A stretch of 64,000 nt of DNA from Geodermatophilus nigrescens. GTDB lineage: Bacteria > Actinomycetota > Actinomycetes > Mycobacteriales > Geodermatophilaceae. The stretch covers positions 992,001 to 1,056,000 of the forward strand of contig NZ_FQVX01000001.1 in assembly GCF_900129495.1 (NCBI RefSeq), written 5' to 3'. A program made the translations under genes and the position numbers. The notes below the pieces were generated by a model, which saw only the letters and a program-made list of their open reading frames with translations, was not told the origin of the DNA and ran no database searches. The first letter of the stretch is position 1. Each line of letters opens with the position of its first letter. Positions 6,909 to 15,116 of this stretch are shown here, piece by piece.

Positions 6909-8708
6909 TCAGGCGGCGTCGGGGCGGAGGACCGCGGTCAGCGCACCCCGCAGCCAGCCGAGCGCGTCCTCGGCCGAGGAGGGCGAGGACGCGGACCGGG
7001 CCGCGACGTAGCCGTCGGGACGCACGAGCAGGACGCCGCCGTCCTCGATCTCCCGCAGGTCGGCCCAGGTCCCGTAGGGGTCCTCGAACTCCTCCCCGGG
7101 ACCGATCGAGACCGGGGTGAGTGCCAGGCCGAGGTCCGACCCGAGGACCCGGGCGGCGTCGAGCCACGCCCTCCCGCCGATGCCGGTGACCACGCTGAAC
7201 CGGCCGTGCCCCACGAGGTCGAGGGTGGACACCCGGCGGCCGTCGCGCGTGACCCAGGTGTGCGGCAGCTTGGCGCCGGGCCAGGTGGTGGGCTGGGCGT
7301 ACAGCTCCGGGTCACGCCGGAACTCCGGCATCGGCGTGCCGTCGGGGACGACGGCGGACGAGGCATACCGGTGGTTGTGCTCGACCCCGTGGGCGTCGAA
7401 CTCGTACGCCTTGTAGGCGATCGCCTCGCGCAGCGCCGCCCGCACCTTCTCGCCCTCCGGCCCCGGGGCCTTGCGCAGGGCCAGCTGCGCCTCGAGCTTC
7501 GCGACGTCCGTGGTGTCGGACAGGTCCAGCGCGGCGAGGATCTTCCCGGTGTCCGCGATGCTCTGGTTGGCCCGCTCGACGATCTGGCGGGCGACGGGCG
7601 CCCGCTCGGCGTCGTAGGACTCCAGGAGGGCCGGGGACGCCGCACCCGACAGCACGTGGGCCAGCTTCCAGGCCAGGTTGTAGGAGTCCTGGATGGAGGT
7701 GTTGGAGCCCAGGCCGTTCGTGGGCGGGTGACGGTGGACCGCGTCGCCCACGCAGAAGACGCGTCCCTCGGCGAGCCGGGTGGCGTAGTGGTGGTTGACC
7801 GTCCACGGGGAGCGCGACTTCACCCGCATCTCGAAGTCGTCGGTCCCGACGAGCGCGACCGCGAGCTCGCGGACGACGTCGTCGGTGAGGTCGGGAGGCC
7901 CGGCCGCCATCTCGTAGCCCCACATGAGCATCCACTCGTCCCAGGGCCTGATCATGCGGAGCACGCCGAGGCCGACGCCCTCGCGCTCGGCTCCGGGCTG
8001 GAGCATCCAGTAGAGGACGGAGGGCCGGTGCGCGACGAACCGCGACAGGTCGGCCTCGAAGACGATGCTCAGCGTGCCGGCGACGGCGCCCGGCCCCTCG
8101 AACGGGAGGTCCAGGTCGGCGGCCACCGTGCTGCGCGCCCCGTCGGCGCCGACGAGGTACCGGGACCGGATGGCGTACTCGGCGCCGGTGAGCCGGTCGC
8201 GGACGGTGGTGGTGACCCCGTCGTCGTCCTGCACGTGGGAGAGGTACTCGGTGTCGAAGCGCACGCGGGCGCCGCGCTCCTGCGCCGCCTGGACGAGGAC
8301 CGGCTCGGTGATCGTCTGCGGCGCGTCCAGCATCGAGGTCGGGCTCTGCAGCTCGTAGTCGGCGTGCCGCACGGTGTCCGTGCCCCAGGACGGGATGCGG
8401 CCCAGTTCCTCGCCGGCCAGGCTCGTGCAGAACGTCGTGTTGCCCATGTACTCCCACGGGGTCGCCTCGCGCACGAGTCGCTCCTCGAGGCCCACGTCCC
8501 GCATCGCCTCCATCGTGCGCTGGTTGGTGATGTGCGCACGGGGCGTGTCGGAGAGCCGGGCGTACTTGGTGACCAGGAGCGTCGAGACGCCGTAGGTGGC
8601 CAGGAACAGGACCGCCGAGGCGCCTGCCGGTCCCGACCCCACGACGAGCACGTCGGTGGTGACCGCGGGTGCGGCCGGGCCGGTCGTGCGCACGGGGAGA
8701 GCTGTCAT
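6909..8708 (-). CDS. FAD-dependent aromatic hydroxylase (TfdB/PheA type)
   Basis: A 599-residue class A flavoprotein monooxygenase. The N-terminal FAD motif reads VLVVGSGPAGASA (residues 20-32). A YLVGADGARSTV motif follows in the middle, and the second FAD motif is VFCVGDAVHRHPPTNGLG, with a thioredoxin-like C-terminal domain after it. Length and motifs match 2,4-dichlorophenol 6-monooxygenase and phenol hydroxylases, which add one oxygen to a phenol using NAD(P)H. The natural substrate is not deducible. ATG 8708 is preceded by GAGAGGA; the longer frame upstream runs over the promoter. No ring-cleavage gene is nearby. Confidence 0.88.
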   Translation of the reverse strand: MTALPVRTTGPAAPAVTTDVLVVGSGPAGASAVLFLATYGVSTLLVTKYARLSDTPRAHITNQRTMEAMRDVGLEERLVREATPWEYMGNTTFCTSLAGEELGRIPSWGTDTVRHADYELQSPTSMLDAPQTITEPVLVQAAQERGARVRFDTEYLSHVQDDDGVTTTVRDRLTGAEYAIRSRYLVGADGARSTVAADLDLPFEGPGAVAGTLSIVFEADLSRFVAHRPSVLYWMLQPGAEREGVGLGVLRMIRPWDEWMLMWGYEMAAGPPDLTDDVVRELAVALVGTDDFEMRVKSRSPWTVNHHYATRLAEGRVFCVGDAVHRHPPTNGLGSNTSIQDSYNLAWKLAHVLSGAASPALLESYDAERAPVARQIVERANQSIADTGKILAALDLSDTTDVAKLEAQLALRKAPGPEGEKVRAALREAIAYKAYEFDAHGVEHNHRYASSAVVPDGTPMPEFRRDPELYAQPTTWPGAKLPHTWVTRDGRRVSTLDLVGHGRFSVVTGIGGRAWLDAARVLGSDLGLALTPVSIGPGEEFEDPYGTWADLREIEDGGVLLVRPDGYVAARSASSPSSAEDALGWLRGALTAVLRPDAA

Positions 8709-8754
8709 GACGTCCTCTCGGGGCGACGGGGCGGACGGGCGTCCACTGCCGCGT

Positions 8755-8783
8755 AGTCGAGTGAGGGACGCGTCCCGTGTCAA
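8755..8783 (-). promoter_or_regulatory. promoter with embedded palindrome, monooxygenase gene
   Basis: On the minus strand a perfect -35 TTGACA (8783-8778) is followed 17 bases later by TCGACT (8760-8755) as a weak -10. The spacer contains the 12-bp palindrome GGGACGCGTCCC at 8765-8776. A palindrome between -35 and -10 is a classic repressor or activator site. Confidence 0.5.
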
Positions 8784-8895
8784 GCGTCACACCGGTGCGC
8801 CCGCCGACACCGGGGTCGGCGCCACCTCCCGGCGCCGCCGTCACCCGGTCCGGCGGGGCGCTGGGCGCGGACCTTGCGCTGCCGGGGAAACTGCC

Positions 8896-10449
8896 GTGGT
8901 GATCGAGAGCGCCGACGCCGCCGGGACGACCTCCCGCGCCTCCGCCGTCCCGGCGCCCCGGACCGAGCCCGTCCCGCGCCCCACCGACGACACGCTGCTC
9001 GTGCCCGGGGAGACCTGCTGGCGCATCGAGCGGGCCGACCGGCACGCCGTCTTCGTCGACGCGGCCGACTACTTCGCCACCCTCAAGCGCGCCGTGCTGG
9101 CCGCCGAGCGCCGGGTGCTGTTCATCGGCTGGGACTTCGACCCCCGCATCCGGATGGACCCGCGCACCCCCGGCCGGCCGCGCGAGGACCGCCTGGGCCA
9201 CGTGCTGGAGCAGGCGGTGGCCGCCAACCCGCGCCTGGAGATCGGCGTCCTGCAGTGGGACCTCGGGATGGTCGTGGCGCTCAACCGGCGCATGGCCCCG
9301 ATCGTGCTGCTCAACCGGCGCACGCCCGACCGCCTGCGGTTCGCCGTCGACACCCACCACCCGCTCGGCGGCGCGCACCACCAGAAGATCGTCGTCATCG
9401 ACGACTGCCTGGCCTTCGCCGGCGGCATCGACGTCACCGCCGACCGCTGGGACACCTCCGAGCACCGCGACCGGCACCCGCTGCGGCACCGGCCGCACTC
9501 CACGCGCCTGCGCGGGCCGTGGCACGACGTCACGAGCCTGGTCTCGGGCCCGGCCGCGCGTGCGCTCGGCGACCTCGCCCGCGAGCGGTGGGAGAGCGGC
9601 ACCGGCGAGCACCTCGACCCGGTGGAGGACGTCGAGGCGTGCTGGCCCGAGGGCGCCGAGACCTTCCTCACCGACGTCGACGTGGCCATCTCCCGCACCC
9701 GCCCCGAGCACGGCGGCGCGGAGCTGGTGCACGAGATCGAGCTGCTGTGGCTGGCGGTGATCGCCGCCGCCCGGCGCACCGTCTACATCGAGACCCAGTA
9801 CTTCGCCAACCGCCGCATCGCCGAGGCCATCGCCGACCGGCTGGGGGAGGAGGACGGGCCGGAGTTCGTCGTCCTCAACCCGCTGACGGCCGACAGCTGG
9901 CTGGAGGTGAAGTCGATGGACACCGCCCGCGCCAAGCTGCTCGAGCTGGTGCGCGAGGCCGACCGGTACGACCGCTTCCGGCTGCTGGTGCCGGTGGCCG
10001 AGGGGCGCCGGCCGATCTACGTGCACGCCAAGGTGACCTGCCTCGACGACCGGCTGCTGCGGATCGGCTCGTCCAACCTCAACAACCGGTCCATGGGCCT
10101 GGACACCGAGTGCGACGTGTCGATCGAGGCCCGCACCGGCGAGCCGCGCGAGGAGGAGCTGCGGGCGGCGGTGCTCGGCCTGCGCCACCGCCTGCTCGGC
10201 GAGCACCTCGGCGTCGAGCCGGAGCGGGTGGCGGCGGCGGTCGAGGAGCACGGCGGCTCGCTCGTGCGCGCCATCGACGCCCTGATGCGGCCCACCGGCC
10301 GCTCGCTGGTGCCCTTCGAGCCGCCGGAGCTCGACCCGGTCGAGCGCTTCCTCGCCGAGACCGAGCTGCTCGACGCCGAGCACACGCCCAACCGCTGGCG
10401 GCGGGTCAAGCAGGCCTTCGCCGGGCGGCGCCGGCGCCAGCGGGGCTGA
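8896..10449 (+). CDS. phospholipase D-like protein (two HKD motifs)
   Basis: A 517-residue PLD-superfamily protein. Both catalytic motifs are intact: H162-x-K164-x4-D169 (HHQKIVVIDD) and H377-x-K379-x4-D384 (HAKVTCLDD, followed by GSSNLNNRS). This architecture fits phospholipase D or cardiolipin-synthase-like transphosphatidylases acting on membrane phospholipids. It has no transmembrane segment or clear signal peptide, unlike classical ClsA. I chose GTG 8896 because the upstream frame is arginine-rich and overlaps the divergent promoter; GTG 8899 is an equal alternative. It converges on the membrane operon at 10462 with a 12-base gap. Confidence 0.85.
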   Translation: MVIESADAAGTTSRASAVPAPRTEPVPRPTDDTLLVPGETCWRIERADRHAVFVDAADYFATLKRAVLAAERRVLFIGWDFDPRIRMDPRTPGRPREDRLGHVLEQAVAANPRLEIGVLQWDLGMVVALNRRMAPIVLLNRRTPDRLRFAVDTHHPLGGAHHQKIVVIDDCLAFAGGIDVTADRWDTSEHRDRHPLRHRPHSTRLRGPWHDVTSLVSGPAARALGDLARERWESGTGEHLDPVEDVEACWPEGAETFLTDVDVAISRTRPEHGGAELVHEIELLWLAVIAAARRTVYIETQYFANRRIAEAIADRLGEEDGPEFVVLNPLTADSWLEVKSMDTARAKLLELVREADRYDRFRLLVPVAEGRRPIYVHAKVTCLDDRLLRIGSSNLNNRSMGLDTECDVSIEARTGEPREEELRAAVLGLRHRLLGEHLGVEPERVAAAVEEHGGSLVRAIDALMRPTGRSLVPFEPPELDPVERFLAETELLDAEHTPNRWRRVKQAFAGRRRRQRG

Positions 10450-10461
10450 GCGGGGCGCGCC

Positions 10462-11763
10462 TCAGAAGCCGAACAGCAGGCCGAGCCCGGCGAGGGTGAA
10501 CGCCACCATGACCAGCACGAGCGGCAGCTGGTCCGACGCCGGGGCCCGGGGCGCCACCCGCAGCGCCTTCTCGTGGGCGAGCACCACGCCGACGACGTGG
10601 CCGAGCACGACGGCGCCCACCTGCACCCAGGCGATGAGGTCGGGGCCGACCGCGCGCAGGTCGACCACGTTCGCCGCCGTCCCGAACAGGTCGGCGCCGG
10701 TGCCGAACGGGTCGCTGGCGAGGATCCACGTCGTCTGCCCGTCCAGGAGCAGCAGCGAGCAGTAGTGCGCCACGGTGTAGCCGACGGCGATCGGCACCAC
10801 CGAGGCGGCGTACAGGCGGGGCTGCGGGCCCAGCGGCAGCCGGCCCAGCCGCCCTGACAGCCGCGTGCCCAGCAGGTACAGGACGGCGACGACGGCCGTG
10901 CAGGCGGCCAGCCCGAGCGTGCCCGACAGCGTGTCGCCGGCCGCGCCGGCGCCGGTCTGCCACCACACGGTCCGCGAGAGCCCGTCGAAGCCGGTGGAGC
11001 CGAGCAGCACCACGACGACGGCGGCCAGCCCGCGCTCGTCGGGCGTGGCCATCGCGTTCGACAGCGGCGAGCGGGCGACGACCACCCCGTCGTCGCGGCG
11101 AGCGACCACGGACAGCCGGGCGAGCAGCGTCGACCAGGCCTCGAAGCCGTCGCCGCGGGCGAACCAGTCCTCGCCGAACCAGGCGGCCGCGGCCAGGTGC
11201 ACGACCGCGTACGCGAGCAGGAACACCCCCACGGTGACCGGCTCCGCCCGGCCGGGGAACACCAGCTCCAGCCAGACGAAGACCAGCAGCGAGACCGCCG
11301 CGGGCCACAGCCCGAGCGCGGGCAGCCGGGCGGCGCCCCGCGGCGGGCCGGTGAGCGGGCGGAGCGCGCGCGACAGCAGCCGCAGCGGGTTGAGCACCCG
11401 CCACACCGGCCCGAGCAGCAGGCTCGCCGGCACCAGGCCCACCCAGGCCGTCACGTACAGCGCCCAGGGCGCGAGGTTGCGGTCGGTCTCCGCCGGACCG
11501 GCCAGGGCCACGAGCAGCACGACGACGGCGACGGCCAGCGCGAGCGCCTGCAGGCCCCGGCGCAGCGGCGCGCTGGCGGCCGCGCGCTGCACCCGGGGCG
11601 GCAGGGGGTGCCCCGAGTGCGCGCCGCCGAGTCGCGGCCGGCGCCACAGGAGCAGCAGCACGGCGAAGCTGACCAGGATGGCCGCGCCCGCGCCGTAGAG
11701 GGCCAGGCCCAGGGGGAGGGGCAGGTCGGTGCGCGACCCCACCCCGTGGGCGAGGACGCTCAC
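10462..11763 (-). CDS. polytopic membrane protein of unknown function
   Basis: A 433-residue protein with about ten to twelve predicted membrane helices, beginning VSVLAHGVGSRTDLPLPL directly before the first helix. Similar actinobacterial proteins carry the automatic label fenitrothion hydrolase; nothing in this sequence supports hydrolase chemistry and I would not transfer that name. The GTG overlaps the stop of the upstream cupredoxin lipoprotein gene (GTGA), so the two are translationally coupled. It is the last gene of a three-gene membrane operon. A membrane partner or transporter for the cupredoxin is plausible but unproven. Confidence 0.75.
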   Translation of the reverse strand: MSVLAHGVGSRTDLPLPLGLALYGAGAAILVSFAVLLLLWRRPRLGGAHSGHPLPPRVQRAAASAPLRRGLQALALAVAVVVLLVALAGPAETDRNLAPWALYVTAWVGLVPASLLLGPVWRVLNPLRLLSRALRPLTGPPRGAARLPALGLWPAAVSLLVFVWLELVFPGRAEPVTVGVFLLAYAVVHLAAAAWFGEDWFARGDGFEAWSTLLARLSVVARRDDGVVVARSPLSNAMATPDERGLAAVVVVLLGSTGFDGLSRTVWWQTGAGAAGDTLSGTLGLAACTAVVAVLYLLGTRLSGRLGRLPLGPQPRLYAASVVPIAVGYTVAHYCSLLLLDGQTTWILASDPFGTGADLFGTAANVVDLRAVGPDLIAWVQVGAVVLGHVVGVVLAHEKALRVAPRAPASDQLPLVLVMVAFTLAGLGLLFGF

Positions 11764-12182
11764 CCGACCTGCAGCGACAGCAGCACCGTGCCCGATCCGT
11801 GCAGCTCCGCCTCGAAGACGCCGGGGAGGTCGGCGGTGAACTCCACCGTCGCGGGGGTGCCCGGCGCGAGGTCGGCGGTGAGGTCGTAGCCGTGCAGGTG
11901 CAGCTCGTCGGCGACGTCGCTGGTGACGGTGAGCGCCACCCGCTCGCCGGCGGCCACGACCATCCGGCCGGTGTCGCCGGTGACCCGCCCGCCGGCCACC
12001 TCGACGGCGACCGCCCGGACGGCGGGGGAGGAGGGCGCAGCGGACGAGGAGCCCGACGACGGGGCGGACGAGGAGGTCGACGGAGCCGACGACGGGGTGC
12101 CCGCCTCCGCGGGGGCCGTCCCCGCGCACCCGCTCAGGACGAGGGCGAGCACGGCGCCGGCGAGCGGGAGGGCGCGGCGCAT
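11760..12182 (-). CDS. cupredoxin-like lipoprotein
   Basis: A 140-residue exported lipoprotein. The signal peptide ends in a lipobox LVLSGC with acylation cysteine C19. A serine/threonine/proline linker follows (about residues 26-50), then a small beta-sandwich domain resembling EfeO-type cupredoxins, with phrases such as RMVVAAGERVALTVTSD, DELHLHGYD and ADLPGVFEAELHGSG. The typical cysteine-histidine copper loop is absent, so metal binding, if any, may use the LHLHGYD histidines. Its start overlaps the upstream stop (TGATG) and its stop overlaps the downstream start. Confidence 0.75.
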   Translation of the reverse strand: MRRALPLAGAVLALVLSGCAGTAPAEAGTPSSAPSTSSSAPSSGSSSAAPSSPAVRAVAVEVAGGRVTGDTGRMVVAAGERVALTVTSDVADELHLHGYDLTADLAPGTPATVEFTADLPGVFEAELHGSGTVLLSLQVG

Positions 12183-14041
12183 CACCGGCCGCCCACGCCG
12201 GCCGCGACAGGGCCGTCGACGGGTAGACCGGGGAGGCGCCCGCCGGGGCCGCCGCGGCGCGCGTACCGCCCGACGCCCCAGGAGATCGCCCCGACCACCC
12301 CGAGCGTGCAGGCGAGCACCACCAGGTTGGCCGCGGCCCACAGCCCGCCGCCGGAGGCCGTCAGCTCGCGCTGCAGGACGTCGATCTCCGGGACCGCCGA
12401 CCGCGTCACGCCGTCGGTGGCGGGGACCTCCTCCGCCGGGATCGCCGGGTCCTCGGGCAGGTGGACCGGCACCGCGGCGAGCACCCGGCCGTCGTGCAGG
12501 CGCAGCAGCGTCTTCCAGTCGTCGTCGACCGGCACCGGCTCGGTCGTGCGGTACCGCCCGGGTCCGGTGCGCTCGAGGTCGGTGACCACCAGGCCCTGGC
12601 CCTGCCAGGCGGTGATCTGCACCCAGGCCGGGTCGTCGAGGGCGCCGGCCGGATCGAGCGTCACGGTGACGTCGGCGGTGCGCGGGTCGGCGGTGACCTC
12701 GTCGACGGCGAAGGTGGCCCGCAGGTCGCCCGGCACCGTGGCGACCAGGCCGTTGGCCACCCCGCCGGCGATCGCGGCCAGCGCGAGCGCCAGCACGCCC
12801 CGGGCGACGGCGGGACGCGGCAGCCGCTGGCGCAGGCCCAGCGCGAGCAGGGCGCCGAGCAGGCCGCCGGCGACCCCGCCGACGACGGCCATCAGCGTGC
12901 CCTCGACCAGGACGTCGCCGTTCCACTCCAGCACCCGGGTGAGGCCGGTCCACACTCCCTCGACGAGGGTGCCCGCGGTGCCGACCAGCACGCCCGCGAC
13001 GGCGCCGAAGGCGAGCGGGCGGCGGGCGGGCGGCCAGGCCAGCGCGAGCAGCTCGACCAGCAGCGCCGAGCCCAGGTACAGCGGGAACGTCGGCGTGATC
13101 TCGCCGAACACCGGGCCGACGAGGACGGCGATCGTGCCGCGGACGGCGAGGAAGAACACGGCGGCGGCCAGCGCGCCCCCGCGGCCCATCCAGAGCCGGG
13201 CGGCGACCAGCGCGGCGCCGGCGGCCGCGGCGACCATGAACGGCTCGAGCACCAGGCGGAACTGCGGGACGTCGAAGTCGAACTCGCCCTGGAACACCGA
13301 CAGGCCGAGCAGCAGGCCGCCCATCGCCGAGGCCCGGCGCACGAACCGGGCGCGGTCGCCGGCCCGCCGGTCGCCGTCGTCGGTGGACGGGCTCCCGCGG
13401 CCCTCCATCTCCAGCACCAGCAGCCCGACGATCGACAGGCCGGCGCCGCCGATGAGCATCAGGTGGGTGGGACCCCACAGCGTCACGTCCTGGCCGAACA
13501 GGCGGTGCCAGACGTCGTCGAGGGGGAAGCCGAGCAGCGCGTAGGAGCCCGAGGCGGTGAGCAGGACGCCGCCGACCGGCACGTCCCAGCCGCGCACGAA
13601 GCGGACGGCGGCCGGGCCGGGGCGCCCGCCGAGCGGCATCGAGCAGGCGAGCACGCCGCCGGCGAAGACGCCGAACAGGCCGAACAGGATGAGGTAGTGG
13701 GCCGGGTTGGCCAGCGGCCCCTCGTCGCGGCCGACGCCGATGTGCAGCGCGATGTCCCACAGCATCCCGAGCAGCGCGACGAGCAGCGACGCGGTGGTGA
13801 GGACGGTGGGCAGGGCCACCCAGCCGGGGACGTGGGTGGCGCGGCCGAGCGCGTCGCCGGCGCGGGCGAGCACGGTCGTGCGCCGCGTGCGGTGGGCCCA
13901 CACGAGGGCGAGCAGGGCGGCCATCAGGCCGGCACCGAGGGCGGTGGCGAGCGCGACCTCACCGAGGGCGGCCCCTCCGGCGGGACGGTCCTCCACGGCG
14001 AGCAACGCTGGTCCCATGGACGTCACGGCCCTATGAGACAC
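12182..14041 (-). CDS. large membrane protein with extracytoplasmic C-terminal domain
   Basis: A 619-residue protein with about ten membrane helices (residues 20-410), then a soluble region of some 130 residues (ADVTVTLDPAGALDDPAWVQ and onward) and a final membrane helix near 570-590. Histidines occur in and near helices (LWDIALHIGVGRDEG, WGPTHLMLIGG). I recognise no characterised family. GTG 14041 is preferred because TAACGT lies six bases upstream, the leaderless spacing seen elsewhere here; ATG 14017 is the alternative. It is the first gene of the operon and divergent from a MerR regulator. Confidence 0.72.
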   Translation of the reverse strand: MSHRAVTSMGPALLAVEDRPAGGAALGEVALATALGAGLMAALLALVWAHRTRRTTVLARAGDALGRATHVPGWVALPTVLTTASLLVALLGMLWDIALHIGVGRDEGPLANPAHYLILFGLFGVFAGGVLACSMPLGGRPGPAAVRFVRGWDVPVGGVLLTASGSYALLGFPLDDVWHRLFGQDVTLWGPTHLMLIGGAGLSIVGLLVLEMEGRGSPSTDDGDRRAGDRARFVRRASAMGGLLLGLSVFQGEFDFDVPQFRLVLEPFMVAAAAGAALVAARLWMGRGGALAAAVFFLAVRGTIAVLVGPVFGEITPTFPLYLGSALLVELLALAWPPARRPLAFGAVAGVLVGTAGTLVEGVWTGLTRVLEWNGDVLVEGTLMAVVGGVAGGLLGALLALGLRQRLPRPAVARGVLALALAAIAGGVANGLVATVPGDLRATFAVDEVTADPRTADVTVTLDPAGALDDPAWVQITAWQGQGLVVTDLERTGPGRYRTTEPVPVDDDWKTLLRLHDGRVLAAVPVHLPEDPAIPAEEVPATDGVTRSAVPEIDVLQRELTASGGGLWAAANLVVLACTLGVVGAISWGVGRYARRGGPGGRLPGLPVDGPVAAGVGGR

Positions 14042-14097
14042 CGTTTGACGTTACATCGGCAAGTGACACATGTGGATCCCGTTACGATGCCGTCCTG
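14042..14097. promoter_or_regulatory. divergent MerR/membrane-operon control region
   Basis: Only 56 bases separate the two divergent starts. TAACGT at 14048-14053 (minus strand) is spaced for leaderless expression of the membrane operon. TACGAT at 14083-14088 precedes the MerR ATG. Between them is AAGTGACACATGTGGATCC, which contains GTGACAC and CATGTG; both words recur in the control region at 15046-15071 on the other side of the MerR gene. Confidence 0.45.
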
Positions 14098-14865
14098 ATG
14101 GAGGCACAGGAGCAGACCCCCGGCGCGGACGACGGCGACCGGGAGTTCACGGTCGACGAGCTCGCCGCGCGGGTCGGCATCACGGTGCGCAACGTGCGCG
14201 CCTACGCCGCGCGCGGCCTGCTGCCGCCGCCGCGGCTGGTCGGGCGCACCGGCTACTACGGCCCCGAGCACGTCGCCCGGCTGCTGCTGGTCCGCGAGAT
14301 GCTCGCCGAGGGCTACTCGCTCGCCGTCATCGAGCGCACCCTGGCGACCGCCCCGGCCATCGGCGGATCGGCGTCGCTGGCGCTGCACCGGGCGCTGCTC
14401 GCGCCCTGGCTGCCGCCGGAGCCCGAGGACACCACGGCCGGGGAGCTCACGGCTCGGGCCGGCGTGCCGATCGACCCGGCCACCGTCGAGGAGCTGGTCC
14501 GCCTCGGCCTGGTCGAGCGGCTCGACGGCGACCGGCTGCGGGTCACCGACCCGTCGCTGCTGACCGCCGGCCTGCAGGTCATGCAGCTCGGCGTGCCGCC
14601 GTCGGCGCTCATCACGGCGCAGGCGCGGGTGATCGAGCTGGTGCGCGAGATCGCCGCCACCTACGTCGGGATGTTCCTCGAGACCGGCTGGCGCTCCCTG
14701 GTCGAGTCCGCGTCGCCGCCCGAGCAGCTCGACCGGGTGGGTGACGTGATGTCCCGCCTCCAGCCGGCGGCCGCGCAGGCGCTCCTGGCCAGCTTCCGCA
14801 CCGAGATGGCGGCGGCGGTCAGCGCGGCGGTCGAGGCGGAGCTCCGGGCGCTCGCGGGGGACTGA
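14098..14865 (+). CDS. MerR-family transcriptional regulator
   Basis: A 255-residue regulator. Residues 16-84 form the MerR winged helix-turn-helix (FTVDELAARVGITVRNVRAY, GLLPPPRLVGRTGYYGPEH). The remaining 170 residues are an alpha-helical effector domain without the cysteine cluster of metal-sensing MerR proteins, so an organic or lipid-like ligand is more likely than a metal. It is divergent from the membrane/cupredoxin operon and probably controls it. The same sequence words flank the gene on both sides, suggesting it also controls the small gene or the arginase-like gene downstream. Confidence 0.88.
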   Translation: MEAQEQTPGADDGDREFTVDELAARVGITVRNVRAYAARGLLPPPRLVGRTGYYGPEHVARLLLVREMLAEGYSLAVIERTLATAPAIGGSASLALHRALLAPWLPPEPEDTTAGELTARAGVPIDPATVEELVRLGLVERLDGDRLRVTDPSLLTAGLQVMQLGVPPSALITAQARVIELVREIAATYVGMFLETGWRSLVESASPPEQLDRVGDVMSRLQPAAAQALLASFRTEMAAAVSAAVEAELRALAGD

Positions 14866-15040
14866 GCGGCTCCGGGCGCCCGTGCGCGCCGTCGGGCGTC
14901 TCCCGCTCCCGGGCGGCCAGCCGCCGGTCGCGCACCATGGCAGCGACCACGCCCGCGACCAGGAGCGCCGCGGGGACGGAGAAGCCGGCGGTGGCCACGA
15001 GGCTCAGCCCGTCGGTGGCGAGGGCGGTCGGACCGGACAC
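14819..15040 (-). CDS. small single-span membrane protein
   Basis: A 73-residue protein with one hydrophobic helix (LVATAGFSVPAALLVAGVVA) followed by a basic, proline-rich tail. Its 3' end overlaps the end of the convergent MerR gene by 47 bases. Support comes from its promoter: TTGACA, 17 bases, TCACAT, then six bases to GTG 15040, the spacing expected for a leaderless transcript. A GTG at 15055 in the same frame is less likely because it would start upstream of the -10. No homologue is recognised. Confidence 0.5.
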   Translation of the reverse strand: MSGPTALATDGLSLVATAGFSVPAALLVAGVVAAMVRDRRLAARERETPDGAHGRPEPLSPPRAPGAPPRPPR

Positions 15041-15045
15041 GCATC

Positions 15046-15075
15046 CATGTGACACCGACCGCTGTCACGTGTCAA
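15046..15075 (-). promoter_or_regulatory. promoter covered by an inverted repeat
   Basis: The minus-strand -35 TTGACA (15075-15070) and -10 TCACAT (15052-15047) are 17 bases apart. An inverted repeat, CATGTGACA at 15046-15054 and TGTCACGTG at 15063-15071 with eight bases between and one mismatch, covers most of the promoter. It shares GTGACAC with the region before the MerR gene, so the MerR protein may act here too. Confidence 0.5.
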
Positions 15076-15116
15076 CCGCGACAGGTCCTGTCGGCGGCCC
15101 GCGGTAGGACCGCGGC

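Noticed and set aside
7312-10383. Very long minus-strand open frame across the monooxygenase and PLD genes
   Set aside because: It is a shadow caused by high GC content. Its translation is histidine/arginine/valine-rich and crosses well-supported genes in other frames.
10462-11763. Fenitrothion hydrolase activity
   Set aside because: The name comes from automatic annotation of relatives. The protein is almost entirely membrane helices with no hydrolase motif.
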